DNA of 64,000 bases from Conus ventricosus (Eukaryota; Mollusca; Gastropoda; Neogastropoda; Conidae): contig JAFLJL010013918.1 in NCBI GenBank assembly GCA_018398815.1, positions 1 through 64,000 on the forward strand, in the 5' to 3' direction. The notes beneath the pieces were generated by a model. The model was not told where the DNA came from, ran no database searches, and was given only the letters and a program-made list of their open reading frames with translations. Position 1 is the first letter of the stretch. Each line of letters begins with the position of its first letter. The translations under genes and the position numbers were made by a program. Below, in pieces: positions 10,694 to 22,990 of this stretch.

Positions 10694-11447
10694 GCCACAG
10701 TGGCCCTCGGGGGGTTGAGACCTTGTCGTGGTCGGAGGTTTGCGTTGGTCCGGTGATCCCTTAAGGCTTTGCTGGCGGGGGCATCAATACTCGATGATAG
10801 GCTGTTTTTTTCACACTGCTTCTAGGCTGAGAGGTTGCAGTATGCTGTTTGGCCTAAGCGTACGGTGTAAGAGTTGATGCCCCTGGTAGGGCGTCTTCCC
10901 ATGTAGATGGCTAAGGGTGAGGATCCTGACTAAGAATAACCGCCTTTCTCCTTGTCTTTGTTTTCTGCCTCCCTTATTTGGCTTTTCTATCTTCGTCTCC
11001 CCTTCAAGTTCTTCTTTTCCACCACTCCTTTTCTCTCTGTTTGGTCTCCTTAAGATCCGCCGCGTTTGCCGTGCGGTGCGCCTGTGTTCGGAGGGGAATG
11101 AGATCCTGGTGATTGAGAGGGCCAGGCGCTCTTTCAACACATCACTTTGGCTCGGACCTCTCCTAGAAGGGGAGTACACTTTGGCAGGGTGTAATTAATC
11201 GGCTCCCCTTCTTGGGGTTGGGTCAAGACGGGGCAGTTCCCCAGCTGGCCAAGTAAACCCTGCAGTGCTCAGCTCTCTGTTCCCGGAGTTGAGCATGATC
11301 AAGGGGGGTGGGATGGTTGCTTTGCTTGTCGTTATAGTCTCTCCCGAAGCCCTGGATGGGTTCAAGCCATTGGTTTCTTTGGCCCTGGCCCATAGTTGGA
11401 CTCCAAGGTGGGTGGGTAAGGGGGGATTGAAATATACTAAAATACAC

Positions 11448-12751
11448 ATGGCTTTTTTCAAAAACACATCCCCCAAAAAAGAGGAGGCGCAATCCCTATT
11501 TCAGGGGATTATTTTTTTTGATTCTGGACAGCGATTCGGATATGGAGATACGAAGAAGAAGGTTTCTGGGCTTCCTGGCTGTTATGGAAGGAACGGAGCA
11601 AGAAAGACCCTTTCAGCTTTTAGCCCATTTGCTATCCAAACGGGCTTTCAAGGTATAGCAGAGTGGGGGGCCTCGGTCCTTCAAGAGGTTGAGGAAGGGG
11701 TTCATTTCTTATTCAATGAAGTCACACAAAACATCTGAACTGCTGTGAAAGAACTAAATCTAGTGGAACTCAGGGAGATAGGGTAAACTCCCCACAACCA
11801 GTTAAATTCATCTAAAGGCGTGATTCGCTGCCGGGGATTTATCGGGTCCAGGAGGCAAGAAATCAAAACGGCAGCTGGCTTCCAGGGTGTGACGGAGGTG
11901 GCTGGGTGACTGTCAAGAAGGTGCAGAAAGAGTGGCCACCAACACCTCATTCTGACATTCTGCAACCTGTGCTGCCTCGAGGTCATCAAAGTCGGTACCT
12001 GATTGTCCGGGTTCAGTTGTACGTTCGTCCCGTTGAGGTGCTTCGATGCCAGAAGTTTGGCCATGTCAGAGACCGTTGTTTGGGCAGAGGTGTGTTGGTA
12101 TTTGCAGCAAGGCAACCCATGATGGGCCGTGTCTTGATCCGGCACTTTGTGAAAATGCGGTGGCGACCATCCTCTCTTCACGGAATTGTCTCTGTGGATA
12201 CAGGAATCTGCAATAAAGGGTTAAGACAGAAAAAGAGATTCCCCCTTTTAATGGGACCGCCCGCAAGCAGGTTGGGGCAGTCAGTCGCGTGAACGCTTCT
12301 TCGTATGCTTCGGGCCGGAAAGAAGTTCCAAACAGTTCCAACTCGTTCAGTCTGCTGTCAGATGATAACTTTTACGTTCTTCGAAGACATTGCAAGGAAA
12401 AACTGTCAGCTCTGGTGGAAGCAGGTCCACCACCTGCCAAAACAAAGTGAATGCCCCTGGTGGAGGCAAAAAATCCGCCACCCTCAGACTGCCCAGCAGT
12501 CTACGACATCTGCTGTGGGCAGATTTAAAAAACCAGCACCCGACCTCGAACTCTCTGTCAGTGCCCGTGGGGCAAGGGAGTTCAACCTAGTGTGGAGATT
12601 GGTGGAGTTGGGAAACAATAAAACATCCACCGTCCCCCAAACCCAGACTACTTCACCTGTTGCAGTCTGCCAGCAGGTCTGCAGTAGTCCAGGTGAAATT
12701 AAGCAACAAATTTACAGCGTTAGCAGCAGTTGTTGAGGAGAGATGACCTGA
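11448..12751 (+). pseudogene. ORF1 (gag-like, zinc-knuckle RNA-binding protein) of copy A
   Basis: The ATG at 11,448 gives MAFFKN followed by a Pro/Lys-rich stretch and SLFQG, matching the ORF1 starts of minus-strand copies G and D. About 435 codons would run to a stop near 12,749-12,751, but the frame is interrupted several times. Near 12,030-12,170 a Cys/His-rich region (RCQKFGHVRDRC and following) marks the tandem CCHC zinc knuckles typical of ORF1 proteins that bind element RNA. A Pro/Ser/Thr-rich region follows. ORF1 ends only about 26 bases before the ORF2 ATG, suggesting translation of both from one transcript. Confidence 0.75.
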
Positions 12752-12777
12752 TCTCGCTCCTTTTCTCCCTCTGCACC

Positions 12778-15700
12778 ATGGATGATACAATATTCCTTTG
12801 GAATATCCGGGTCTAATTCAACTTTGAGGAGCTGCAGCTTCTGTGTTCAGTCTCTAAAAACCTTCCGTCGTGGCTCTTCAAGAAACTAAAATGCAAAGCC
12901 AGAAGACTTTACTCTTCTGGCTTTAATATTCTTTCGAAACCTGCACAACCTTCACGTTGGGGACTGTCGGGCGGTGTGGCCCTTCTCCTACACAAAACTC
13001 TGTTAATATTGTCTGTCGCTCTGTCTACCTCCCTTCAGGCTGTAGCTGCGGAGTCCTCTCACATGACTGTCTCAATCTGTTCTCTTATCTACCTCCTTCT
13101 GTCCGGTTTGTCGGTCAGGACCTGCGTCAGTCTGATAGGAGAACTTCCTCGACCTTTTTTTGCTGTTGGGGACTTTAACGGTCACAATCCTCTTTGGGGT
13201 AGTGTAGGTTCGTCCACCAGAGGTCTGCTCTTGAGGATGTCCTTTCTGACTTTGATTTGTGTGGTCTGGAACGATGGAGTCCAACTTACTCACTTTCCAA
13301 CAGGTTCACACTTTCGTGTTTAGATTTTGTCGGTTTGCGGACCCTCGATGGTCCTGGACTATGAGTGGTCTGTCCATGACGATCTGCCCGGAAGTGACAT
13401 TCCCTGTCTTTGACAGCCCATATTAACTGAAACCGCCTCTGTCTCGCACATCTCATTTTAAGACAGCAAACTGGGATCTATTTTCAACCACTATTTCAAA
13501 ACAGTTCCAGCAGGGACACTGATTTTTTTCAGAGGTTCCAGACCCCAGTCGAACTTGACTACCACTGTGATCAAGTGTGCTAAAACCTGTATTCCGTGTC
13601 TTCCGGAAAACTCCAATGCCAAAAAACACCTGGTTCAATTCAAGATGCCAACAAATTTCAAAAGTTCGCCAAACGGGATCAGCGTCAGGTATACAACGAC
13701 CTTCGGGGTCCCAACGCTCGTGCCCATCAAGGAAACTCGTGCGAAATCGAGACCACACTGTTCAAAAATCTGTAAACGTACGGTTATGGAGAAAACTTTC
13801 CCTTTCTCAGGCTGACATTCTAAAACTTCAAGAAAAATGTTTGGAACATCATTAGAAAAATTCAAAGGGGAAGACCACCAACCCTCTATTCATCACTTGA
13901 AACTTTCTGATGCGAGTCATCTGATGTCATCTGACAAAACAAGCTGTTGCCAATCCTGTTGGCTCCGCCATCCATACAGAACTCTCATCTTCAAATAAAA
14001 ATCTTGCAGTCTTTTTAGGAAACAAAGAGTTGAGAGAGGAAATCATATAACATTTCATCGGACAACTCTGAAACTATAATCGTCCTTTTCAATCGCTGAA
14101 CTCATATTAGCTTACAAACCTTCAACTGATTCGGCCCCTGGGTCTCGATGCATTTTTAATCAGGTGTGAAAACAGTTTCAGAAGCTGTCTCAGACTCTTC
14201 TCCAAGGTCTATAACCATTATCTGGACCCACTGGGTCTTCCGCCTTCCTGGCGGAAAGCCTTGGTCATTCCCATTCAAAGCCTGGAAAGGACCTTTCAAC
14301 CCTTCCACTATCGCCCAATCGCTCTGACCAGCTGCTCTGTAAGATGATGGAAAGTATGTCAACTCCCGTCTGATGTGGAAGCTGAAACCGATGGTCTTTT
14401 GCCCAGTGAACAGTGCGGTTTCCGAAGTACACACTCGACGGTTTTGACCATCTAATCCGTCTGGGAAACCCCCCATCCGCAATGCTTTTGTTACAAACAG
14501 CATTGTGGTCGCTATCTATTTCGACCTGGAAAGGCGTACGTGACACCACCTGGAACGTTAGGAGTCCTCCTATGACCTGCACAGACTTGGTTTTCGGGGT
14601 CACCTGCCTCTGTTCATTCCGAACCTTTTTAGCTGAATCGGCAGTTCACAGGTGCGTGTTGGCACCACACTCTCTGACTTCTGGGCAGGAGTTGGGTGTT
14701 CCTAAGGGGAGATCCTTTCTCCGCCTTTTCAGCATTTAAAATTAATGACATTGTCCAATCGGTAAGCCTGGGCACCGAGACCTCTCTGTTTGTTGATGAC
14801 TTTGCGCTGTATGCAGTTGGTGCTTCTTATGCAGTTGTTACTGCGTCGACTCCAACTTTGTGTAACAGAATCCAACAGTGGCCGAGGAAAAGGGGTTAAC
14901 CTTCTCCCGTACTAAATCTCAGTCACTTCATTTCCACAATTTCGTTCGATTCTTTGCTGATCTGAAATTCGTCTGGACAAGTCAACCATGCCGTTGTAAA
15001 GTAGCCATATTCTGGGATTATTTTTGACCAAAAAATCAACTTCTCAGCCACATCAAAAACCTCAAATCTTCTTGCCAGAAAGCTCTGAAATATTCTGCGG
15101 GTCGTAGCACACACCGACTGGGGCGCTGATATGAAAACTTTGCTGCACCTCTACAGAGCCTTGTCCGTCAAATGGATTTATGGTTGTGCTGTGTACGGCT
15201 CTGCAAGACCTGTTACTCAAAAAAAAAAAATCTTGGACCCTATCCACCATCAAGGGCTTCGTCTCGGTCTTGGAGCATTCCGCACCACCACTTGTGTACA
15301 GCTGTAGCAGAGGCAGGTGAACCCTCACTGTCAACCGCCAGGGCTGAAAAATGTCTCTACATTATTATATCCGACGGTTCTCAGAACCGCAGAATCTGCC
15401 TATGGACGGTGTCTTTGACCTCAGTTTCAAAACAAATTCAAAAAAACAACCTAACTGGTATTCCGCGTTGGTCTTCGTATGCTGGCCTCACGTGCGGAAT
15501 TGCAGGTCTAGACCTAGGTGATGTATCTGATTTTCCAAGTTTCCGGATACAACCACCGTGGACCTTCTTCACGCCTGAGATTCGTTTTTTGATTCTTGCG
15601 CTTTTCGCAAAGAGTATACCAGTCCTGGCGTACTGGTTTGAATGCTGAGCTCTGTTCCAAATTCCCATCCTATCAAAAAGTTGTCACTGACTGTTTCCAA

Positions 15701-16541
15701 GTCTGAAGATGAGTGGCCTGTGCAGCCTACTGCCCCTGGGCTCATTCTCAGATACTGTTGGAACAAATACATCAGATGCTTCTGTCCTTTTCTGGAACTT
15801 ACTGCTCTGGTTTGGGCTTGGAAGATAATCTCACATTCTCAAAGAGGGACTTTCTGGTTCTGTCGGATTCGCTGTCAGCCTTTGGAGGCCATAGATGGCC
15901 GCAACCTGCAGCATCCCAGAACTTTTACTTTTTTTTTAACTTTTAGTAAGTGAAGGCGGGACGGTTACCACATTACTCTTGCTTGGGTTCTGGTAGGTTG
16001 GCATCGGTGGAGAACGAAAAAAAAAAAAAAAAATTGGGGGGGTTGATCGTTTAGCCAAGAACGCACAAGAGAGAACTGTCCATACACCTTGTATCCCTAC
16101 TCTGTTGTGAAACCCAAAATTAACGATTATGTGAGAGACTTGGCAGGAGGTTGGAAACCATCAGACGAGTAACAAACTCTGTCTGATCCGTCCAAAACCT
16201 TAAGGACTTCCTACAATCTACGTCGGGTGGTCGTAAGAGAAACGGTTTCTGGCCGGCTGCTCCCGGCCTTTCGTATTTTACCCATGCTTACTTTTAAAGG
16301 TGTGAAGAAGGCTCGTGGTGCATTCCATGTCATGCGCCACTCACAATGAAACTGTACTTTTAGAGTGTTAGGGACTTACACGATGTGAGTCACAAATTTT
16401 ACTGCGGAAGGAGTCCTGAAGATCCTGTTCAGGGATGTCCGCCTGAGATGATCTTGAGTTTTTGAGAGAGATTAACTTTTTTATCTGATTTAAGATTTTA
16501 CGGCAGAAAGATTTTTAACAAAAGTTTCTGGTGCGTTTGTG
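12778..16541 (+). pseudogene. ORF2 of copy A: AP endonuclease, reverse transcriptase, RNase H
   Basis: The ATG at 12,778 opens MDDTIFLWNIR, the usual start of an AP-type endonuclease. The endonuclease hallmark GDFNGHNPLWGS lies near 13,168-13,203. Reverse-transcriptase motifs follow: a broken GVPQGS-type motif near 14,693 and the catalytic FVDD at 14,789-14,800. RNase H lies at about 15,650-16,080 and a C-terminal Cys/His cluster near 16,320-16,370. The full protein would be about 1,250 residues and would nick target DNA and copy its RNA from the nick. At least a dozen frame breaks are visible, so the copy is not open as written. Confidence 0.8.
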
Positions 16542-16734
16542 GACGATGTCATTTAACAAGATGTGTGAAAGTTTTTTTTTTTTTTTTTTTTTTTATTTTT
16601 TTTTATAAGACTGTTGAGTTGATTTTACGTGGTGACAGCCCTGTTATGGCCCTTTGCGGTCTGCTGGGGCTATAATCAACATTTTCTTATCTTATCTTTC
16701 TTTGCCTACAGTGGATACTCTCACTAACTAGAAA

Positions 16735-17700
16735 TGGGGAAAATCCTCGCAATGGGAAGACTAGCATTATGCGAGGTCACACATTAACCTGAAAAGGAGG
16801 CTACCGTGTTATGGGGTCAGGTATCCTGCAGTGGGTCACAATAGCTGAGAAGGAACAATCCGGATAGTGGTTCAGGTTATCTGCAGTGGGTCACACATAG
16901 TGAGAAGGGGAAACAATCCTGGATAGTGGCAGGTATCCTGCAGTGGGTCACCACACTAGCTGAGAAAGGGAAACAAACCCTGGATAGTGGACAGGTATCC
17001 TGAGTGGGTCACACACTAGTGAGAAAGGGGAAACAACCCTGGATAAGTGGACGAAATCTGCAGGGTTTTGGGGTCACACATAGCTGAGAAAGGAAAACAA
17101 ATCCTGGTTCGTGGAACAGGTATCTGCAGTAGGTCACCACTCGTGAGAACGGGGGAAACAATCTGATAGTGGACAAGATATCCTGCAGTGGGTCCCACAC
17201 TAGCTGTGAAAGGGAAACATCCTGGGGATAGTGGACAGGTATCCTGCAGTGGGTCACACACTAGTGAGAAAGGGAAACAATCCTGGTTGTGGTCAGGTAT
17301 CGTGCAGTGGGTCACACACTAGCTGAGAAAGGAAAACAACCCTGGATAGTGGTCAGGTATCTGCAGTGGGTCACACACTAGCTGAGAAAGGAAACAACCT
17401 GGATAGTGAGGTATCCTGCAGTGGGTCACCACACTAGCTGAGAAAGGTAAAGAACATCCTGGCTAGTGGACCAGGTATCTGCATTGGGTCACACACTAGC
17501 TGAGGAACGGTGCCCCCCCCCCCAATCTGCATAGTGGCCATTATCCTGCTGTGTGTCTCACACTTGCTGAGCGATTAAGATAAGATATAGATGATGTTGC
17601 TTATAGCCCGCGACCGCAAAGGGCCAATCACTAGCTGAGAAAGGAAATCAATCCTGGTAGTGGATGTTAGCTTTAAAGTTGGTAGGTCACACTCAACTGG
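16735..17700. repeat. Minisatellite, unit about 57-60 bp, about 15 copies
   Basis: Units contain TCCTGCAGTGGGTCACACAC, TAGCTGAGAAAGGGAAACAA and TCCTGGATAGTGGACAGGTA. Copies differ mainly by small indels. The array begins about 20 bp right of copy A's duplication and is interrupted by a 57-bp retrotransposon 3'-end fragment at 17,572-17,628. Confidence 0.9.
17572..17628 (-). mobile_element. 57-bp 3'-end fragment of the same retrotransposon, inserted in the minisatellite
   Basis: The segment has TAAGATAAGATATAGATGAT followed by GTTGCTTATAGCCCGCGACC and GCAAAGGGCC, which is the minus-strand 3' tail and last ~45 nt of the family. It is flanked by CACTTGCTGAG (17,561-17,571) and CACTAGCTGAG (17,629-17,639), an 11-bp target-site duplication that matches the lengths at the complete copies. 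It is therefore an extremely 5'-truncated insertion rather than a random match. Confidence 0.8.
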
Positions 17701-18289
17701 AAAGGGAATTCTGTGTGTCCCTCTCTTCACCACACTACTCGCGGGCTACTTTTTCAGATCAAACGACACACTGAGTTCCTGTCATCAGCACCAGTTAGCA
17801 CACAGAAAGGAATCGTGACAACGGCGGTGCTGTCCTTGAACTATTCTGTTGAGAATACTAACTTTGGTCAGCAAGCTGAAGTATATGGTATAGGATAAAG
17901 AAAGATTGTCTACTCGGGTTGCAGACAGGTTTCAACACAGCCATTTGTTGTGTCAAGGAAACGTTGCAAAAGTGCATTCAATAAGACTTGACACAATGCA
18001 ATATAGCATTGTTCATGACTGGTGACCACCCTGTCTAAAAGATGCGCACATCAGTGCAGCTCAGTTTACAGAGGCTATTCTCAGTCAAAACTGGATTCCT
18101 GGGAAGAAATGCACTTTCTTCACAATTTCTTGATACTGCATGATTTGTGATTCAAGGTGTGACCTAAGGCTGCAGATGGAACGGGGACTGGGCCAGAATG
18201 GGTCACAGGTGCTGCAGCGGCTGTTCTCTTCTGTTCTGAGGAGACAACACAGTCAGACACTGGTCAATGTTGAAACTCCAGTCTTACGT
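17701..18289. other. Unique sequence between minisatellites, no gene recognised
   Basis: Two short plus-strand open frames (17,713-17,898 and 18,140-18,352) have no domain, and the second runs into a tandem repeat. I see no RNA gene or mobile element. Confidence 0.3.
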
Positions 18290-18565
18290 TGTTCTGAAGC
18301 ATTTATTATTCTATCAGTTACACTAATAACATACCGTGATGCGGTTCTGTAGCATTTCATATCATTCCATCAGTTAAACTAATAAATACCTGTGATGTTG
18401 TTCTGTAGCTTTCATTCCATTCCAATCAGTTAAACTCAAACATACCTGTGATGCCTGTTCTGAAGCATTTCATTCATTCACAGTTACATATTTAACATAC
18501 CGTGATGATGTTCTGAAGCATTTCATTCATTTCCATCTGTTACACTTAATAAACATACCTGTGAT
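18290..18565. repeat. Tandem repeat, 5 units of about 54 bp
   Basis: Each unit starts GTTCTG(A/T)AGCATTTCAT, continues with CCATCAGTTA(C/A)ACTAATAA and ends CATACCTGTGATG. Five consecutive copies are visible with small indels. Confidence 0.85.
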
Positions 18566-18589
18566 CCGGACATCCAGTCCCGTCCCGTC

Positions 18590-18735
18590 TGACACGATCT
18601 CCAACTTTGATGACAGCAGCATACTTGGTCCTCTATGGCGGAGCCATCTTCTTTAACATGACATCAATCTCAGCAGAACTGGTCCTCTAAGGGGAGCCGT
18701 CTTGCTGTAACTTGACATCAATCTCTTCAGAAACT
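18590..18735. repeat. Tandem repeat, about 2 units of 60 bp
   Basis: The phrases ACTTGGTCCTCTATGGCGGA and ACTGGTCCTCTAAGGGGAGC each precede a TGACATCAATCTC(A/T) motif, giving two units and a partial third. It directly follows the preceding array. Confidence 0.6.
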
Positions 18736-18879
18736 GGTCCACAACTCAAGGGAAAAAAAACAAGGACTATAATCCACAGAAACATGTACTTTCTACTTCA
18801 CACTAGCTTTCAGTGTGCGTTCATACTCCAATCACTGATGACAGCACAGACACTACTCTCTTTCTCTCTTCATACTAAC

Positions 18880-19172
18880 CACACGCAGACTCATACACAC
18901 ACACTGTTTCTTTTGTATCTCACACTTACACAGTACAGGACATTGAACCACACACATGTGCCTATACACAGCACAATAACACGTGTGCAACACACATCAC
19001 AACCACAACATCACACAACACATACATCCTTGTTCTATTTTCTTACACACACACACACACGCACACACACCCACACACACACATCACACACACACAACAC
19101 ACACACACACACACAAAAAAAAAAAACACACACACACACGCACGCACGCACGCACGCACGCACGCATGACAA

Positions 19173-19210
<38 letters not shown>

Positions 19211-19440
19211 TCTTTCTTTTTTATATCTCACACATACACACAAAGACAGACACACACACACCACACACACACACACACACACCCACACACACACACCACA
19301 CCCACACAATGTATACATGAAGAATCAAAGGCAAGAATACCTGAAGGTAACATTTCACATACACACCCAGCAGGCATGCACCACAGATGCATACATGCAG
19401 GCACACACACACACAACACACACACAAACACACACACTTC
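18880..19440. repeat. Compound CA microsatellite with ACGC tract
   Basis: Long (CA)n runs are broken by an A-tract near 19,115 and by about seven ACGC units near 19,137-19,166. The Thr/His-rich frames across it are low complexity, not genes. Confidence 0.9.
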
Positions 19441-20829
19441 ATTGGGAACTTCTCAAAAGCTTATTTAACTGGACCACACAAATATAAAGAAAGACGAAAC
19501 ATAAATATGCTAAACCAGTTATACTAAATGCCTATTGAAGAAAAACTATACACAAACCATTGAAGGTATACACAGTCGGTTCTTGAATAAGCAGTATAAA
19601 ACAGGGGGTGCCTTTTTAATTCCTGATTTGAAATGAGAAATGTTCTATATAGGATTACCCGTCCATATTTACAGCAGAACTAACAGCAATACTTATGCCT
19701 TATATTATTTGATCACTTCCTCAAACTGTATTTAAGATTCTTTTTTGTGTAGATTCTAAATCCAGTTTTGCAGGCATTACAAGCCTTACAAAACTGCGCA
19801 CCCGCGCCAGAATGATTATGGAAATCAGTTGTTTGACAACACAAGATAATTGTAAGGGGTACCCAGATACGTTATGTTGGATACCATTCACTGTTCTTTA
19901 TTACTATAACGAAAAGGTTGACAGGGCAGCTAACATGGCGCTAAGTGTGGTTCTCAGTCTGAATGCCTTCATTTTCATCTTTCTTGCACGAGCATTATGG
20001 TCTACTAAGGTCGCACATTGGAATGTTTTCCAAATGAAGTGAAACATCAAACAACCAAGTCCATTTTTATATTCAAAATATAAAGATAACTTTATTACGA
20101 CTGAAAAATTACTTTCCTTTAATGTACAGATGGAAACTTGCATGCTTTCAAAACAAAATATGTCAAAAAATAGTATGATTTGTCGGAAGCAAAATATCGC
20201 TAATATATTTTTCATGTCAAGCTTGAAGATAATTCATTCCCGTGTTTATCGCAGAATAACTCGCTCCGTATATTCGATTCACCAGCTTGACTTTGACATA
20301 TTTGTAAAGTCTAGAGAACAGCCCAATTGGTCACTATTTATAATCATTTTTTTTTTTATGCGGATGGATGGAGGGGTAGACGAGGTGAAGGGTGAGGGGA
20401 GAGGAGGGGGGGGGGGGGGGTGTTATAATTTGTTGATTTTTTTTGTGTTATTTTTTTTTTTTGTTGTTGTTGTATTATAATTAGTATAGCTATATTTTCT
20501 TCCTCCTTCAAACTGCACATAAATTTTCACACTAAGCATCCGTATGTATACACACGTACATGAATATAGAGAACTCCATGCAGTTTAGACTGCACAAGTC
20601 TTACTCTTTACTCATGCACTTACTTTCTCTCTCTCTTTTTTTTCTCTTCTTTTTTTTTGCGTCACTATCACGTTAGTGAAAGACGTTAAATGATTCACAC
20701 ACAACACACACACACACACCATTTTCCAATGCACGCAACTGTGCATAGCTTGATGCATACTTCATAACGTTGATGATCGAAGAAGAATAAACCTGAGGAA
20801 ACCTACAGTGATCTTTTCAATCTGTGAAG
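19441..20829. other. Unique AT-rich sequence, no gene recognised
   Basis: Short open frames near 19,812-20,042 and 19,904-20,215 oppose each other and have no domain. A purine-rich strip with a G-run lies at 20,345-20,420, T-runs at 20,435-20,470, and a short CA tract near 20,700. Nothing here supports a gene. Confidence 0.35.
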
Positions 20830-21530
20830 TAGCCTAAGTATAACACTGACCGCCTGAACTATCTGTAATACCTTCTGGGTGCACTCAGCGTTCAATCAAA
20901 GTCAGATTAATCTCCTGACTTGTTCTGACACCAGATCAACATGCATACAGACTGATGTCCTGAATTATCTGATTAACTGTTTATATACCAAGTTACTAGG
21001 GTGCATGCTGACCTCCTGAACTGACTGAACACCTATTTATTACACCCAGGTTAACCAGGAAAGAATGGACCTCCTGTACTGTCTGAACTCTTTTTGTGTG
21101 TACAATCAGATAACCCTTGGTAATTAGGACAATCTCTGAAACTGACTGTACACCTCTGTGTGTTGACCAAGGTTAATTCAGGAAAGGACTGATCTCATGA
21201 ACTTTCTGAACACTTCTGTGTGTATACCCTGATTAATAAAGGTATAGACTGACCTGAGCTGTTGAACAGTTTTCTGTTGTGTATACCCTGATCAATCAAC
21301 ATAGAATGATCTCCCTGAATGCTCTACACTTCGTGTGTATATCCTGAATCCAGCAAAGGTACACACTGACCTCTGTTGAACTGTCTGAACACCAATGCAT
21401 ATCCCAAGACAATTGCCCAAAGACTTGATCTGATCTATCTGTGTAACTTCTGAGTCAAACTTTGTATAGACTGACCCCTGAATTGCACAAACACTTCTGG
21501 ATGTTATATCAAGGCCGAACATACGCATGT
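20830..21530. repeat. Degenerate minisatellite, unit about 60-68 bp, about 10 copies
   Basis: Repeated phrases are GACCTCCTGAACTGTCTGAA, CACTTCTGTGTGTATACCCT and GATTAATCAAGGTATAGACT. Divergence between units is high, so the array is older or noisier than the one at 16,735. Confidence 0.75.
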
Positions 21531-22559
21531 AACAATAATGCATAGTCAGAGGTAGCATTTGCCAATGATGAGAAATTTTAATACTTGATCAGCCTCATGC
21601 AAAAACCACAATGGCAGATTTGAATGAGAAAAATATATTATTTTGTTAGAGCAGGACATGGTGATCATGAGAAAACACTCATAAGTGATAATTATAAAAA
21701 CAACAGGAATGTGTGAAACAAAGGAAGGTTTAGTCAGGGAACATAACACCTCATTACAATATAAATTAATTACTAAGACTAAAGAAACGCTTAGACAGGA
21801 GAAAATAATCATTACAACCGGACTTCATGGCACAAATAGGTCTTCCTCTTTTAAGAACCAATCAACTCACAGCCAACAGGAATGAATAAAACAAAAAACA
21901 GAATTATATCAGAGAGAAAAAAGTCACTTCATTCCAACAGAGTATAGGTTTATGGGGAGAAAACATACTTTTCATTACAATCATAGATTAAACTTTAGCC
22001 TGTGACCACTCCCACAAAAGATATGTGTACTTGCTCTATCTTATGCTGTGCAACGTAAGTGTATGTTGCTGAGCAGAAGGTCTCTCTTTCATTCCACACA
22101 CCAAGAAATCTTGCTGATTTGTAACAGAGAGTTGCCTCTCTTTGAAGCTCTCTTTGTGTGGATCTGTGAAATGATTAGTTTTGCCTTATTTTTACGTAGG
22201 AAAAGATTTGACATGCCAGAATTCAACTTGTGTCAGGCATCCAGTCTGAATTGCTGTAAAGGCGCTCAGGAGTCCTGGTAGAGGTACAACTGAGAAGTTG
22301 GATGCAAATGATCCCAGAGTGCAGATTGACTTCTATTGATGAAGAGATAAGGGACCGTCTTTTGTGAGCTAACATAGATGATGATACATTGTCCCCCATA
22401 ATTCTATTTATATTTGATGATACACATTCTTGGCTCTACATCAAAAAAAGTGAATTAAGATGAAAAGAAAACAGTGCATGTGAAACTTCTGGTTCAGGCA
22501 ATTTTCTTTTTTTTCTTCTTGTTTTTTTTGTTTGTCCAGTAAATAGATAGTAAACCATG
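21531..22559. other. Unique AT-rich sequence, no gene recognised
   Basis: Small overlapping open frames on both strands (21,546-21,885 and 22,048-22,281) lack recognisable domains. T-rich runs occur near 22,505-22,535. No known repeat is identified. Confidence 0.3.
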
Positions 22560-22990
22560 ATGAGACAAGGATTCAGGCACAATTGAAAGGCTTTGTCAGG
22601 AGAAGCTAACCACCTCAGTACAAACAGCAACCGGTGCAGCCCGAGCTGTTGTCAGGAGAAGAAACACTACAGGGTCACAGACCTGATGACAAAGAGAGCT
22701 TTGTTCCGGAGAGATAACCACATCAGTACAACAGGACTGTGACCAAAGAGGGCTTTGTCAGGAGACGCACCCACGTTAAACCGGGACTGTGACCAATGAA
22801 AGGCTTTGTTGTATGAGGAGGGAAAAGATTTCAGCAGGCGCTGTTAACAGAAGAAAAAGCCTTGTCAGGAGAAGCTAATCACTTCATACAAAGGTATCAC
22901 TGGCACAAATAAAGACTTTGTAGGAGACACTAAACACCCAGTACAAACATGGATCTGATGATGCAGTGGATTTGTGAAAGAACAAAAGTA
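22560..22990. repeat. Degenerate minisatellite, unit about 55-60 bp
   Basis: Phrases of the type GGCTTTGTCAGGAGAAGCTA, ACCACCTCAGTACAA and GGACTGTGACCAAAGA recur about seven times with deletions. Confidence 0.7.

Larger units (their letters stand above)
10704..16703 (+). mobile_element. Full-length non-LTR retrotransposon copy A (I/Jockey superfamily, with RNase H)
   Basis: The 6,000-bp element is flanked by GCCACAGTGG (10,694-10,703) and GCCTACAGTGG (16,704-16,714), a target-site duplication of 10-11 bp. Order: 5' UTR starting CCCTCGGGGGG, ORF1, ORF2, 3' UTR with a long T run (about 16,571-16,612), then a conserved ~90-nt 3' end and a TTATC repeat tail. It is the only plus-strand copy in the window. 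The RNase H after the reverse transcriptase and the ORF1 zinc knuckles fit the I/Jockey group; the exact clade is inference. Both ORFs carry many frameshifts. A minisatellite lies directly right of it. Confidence 0.9.

Noticed and set aside
18712..19468. Two overlapping Thr/His-rich frames of 160-200 codons
   Set aside because: Same cause: CA microsatellite. No start context or domain.
19812..20215. Opposed short frames as a host gene
   Set aside because: No domain, no splice-like structure that can be supported, and both strands are equally open.
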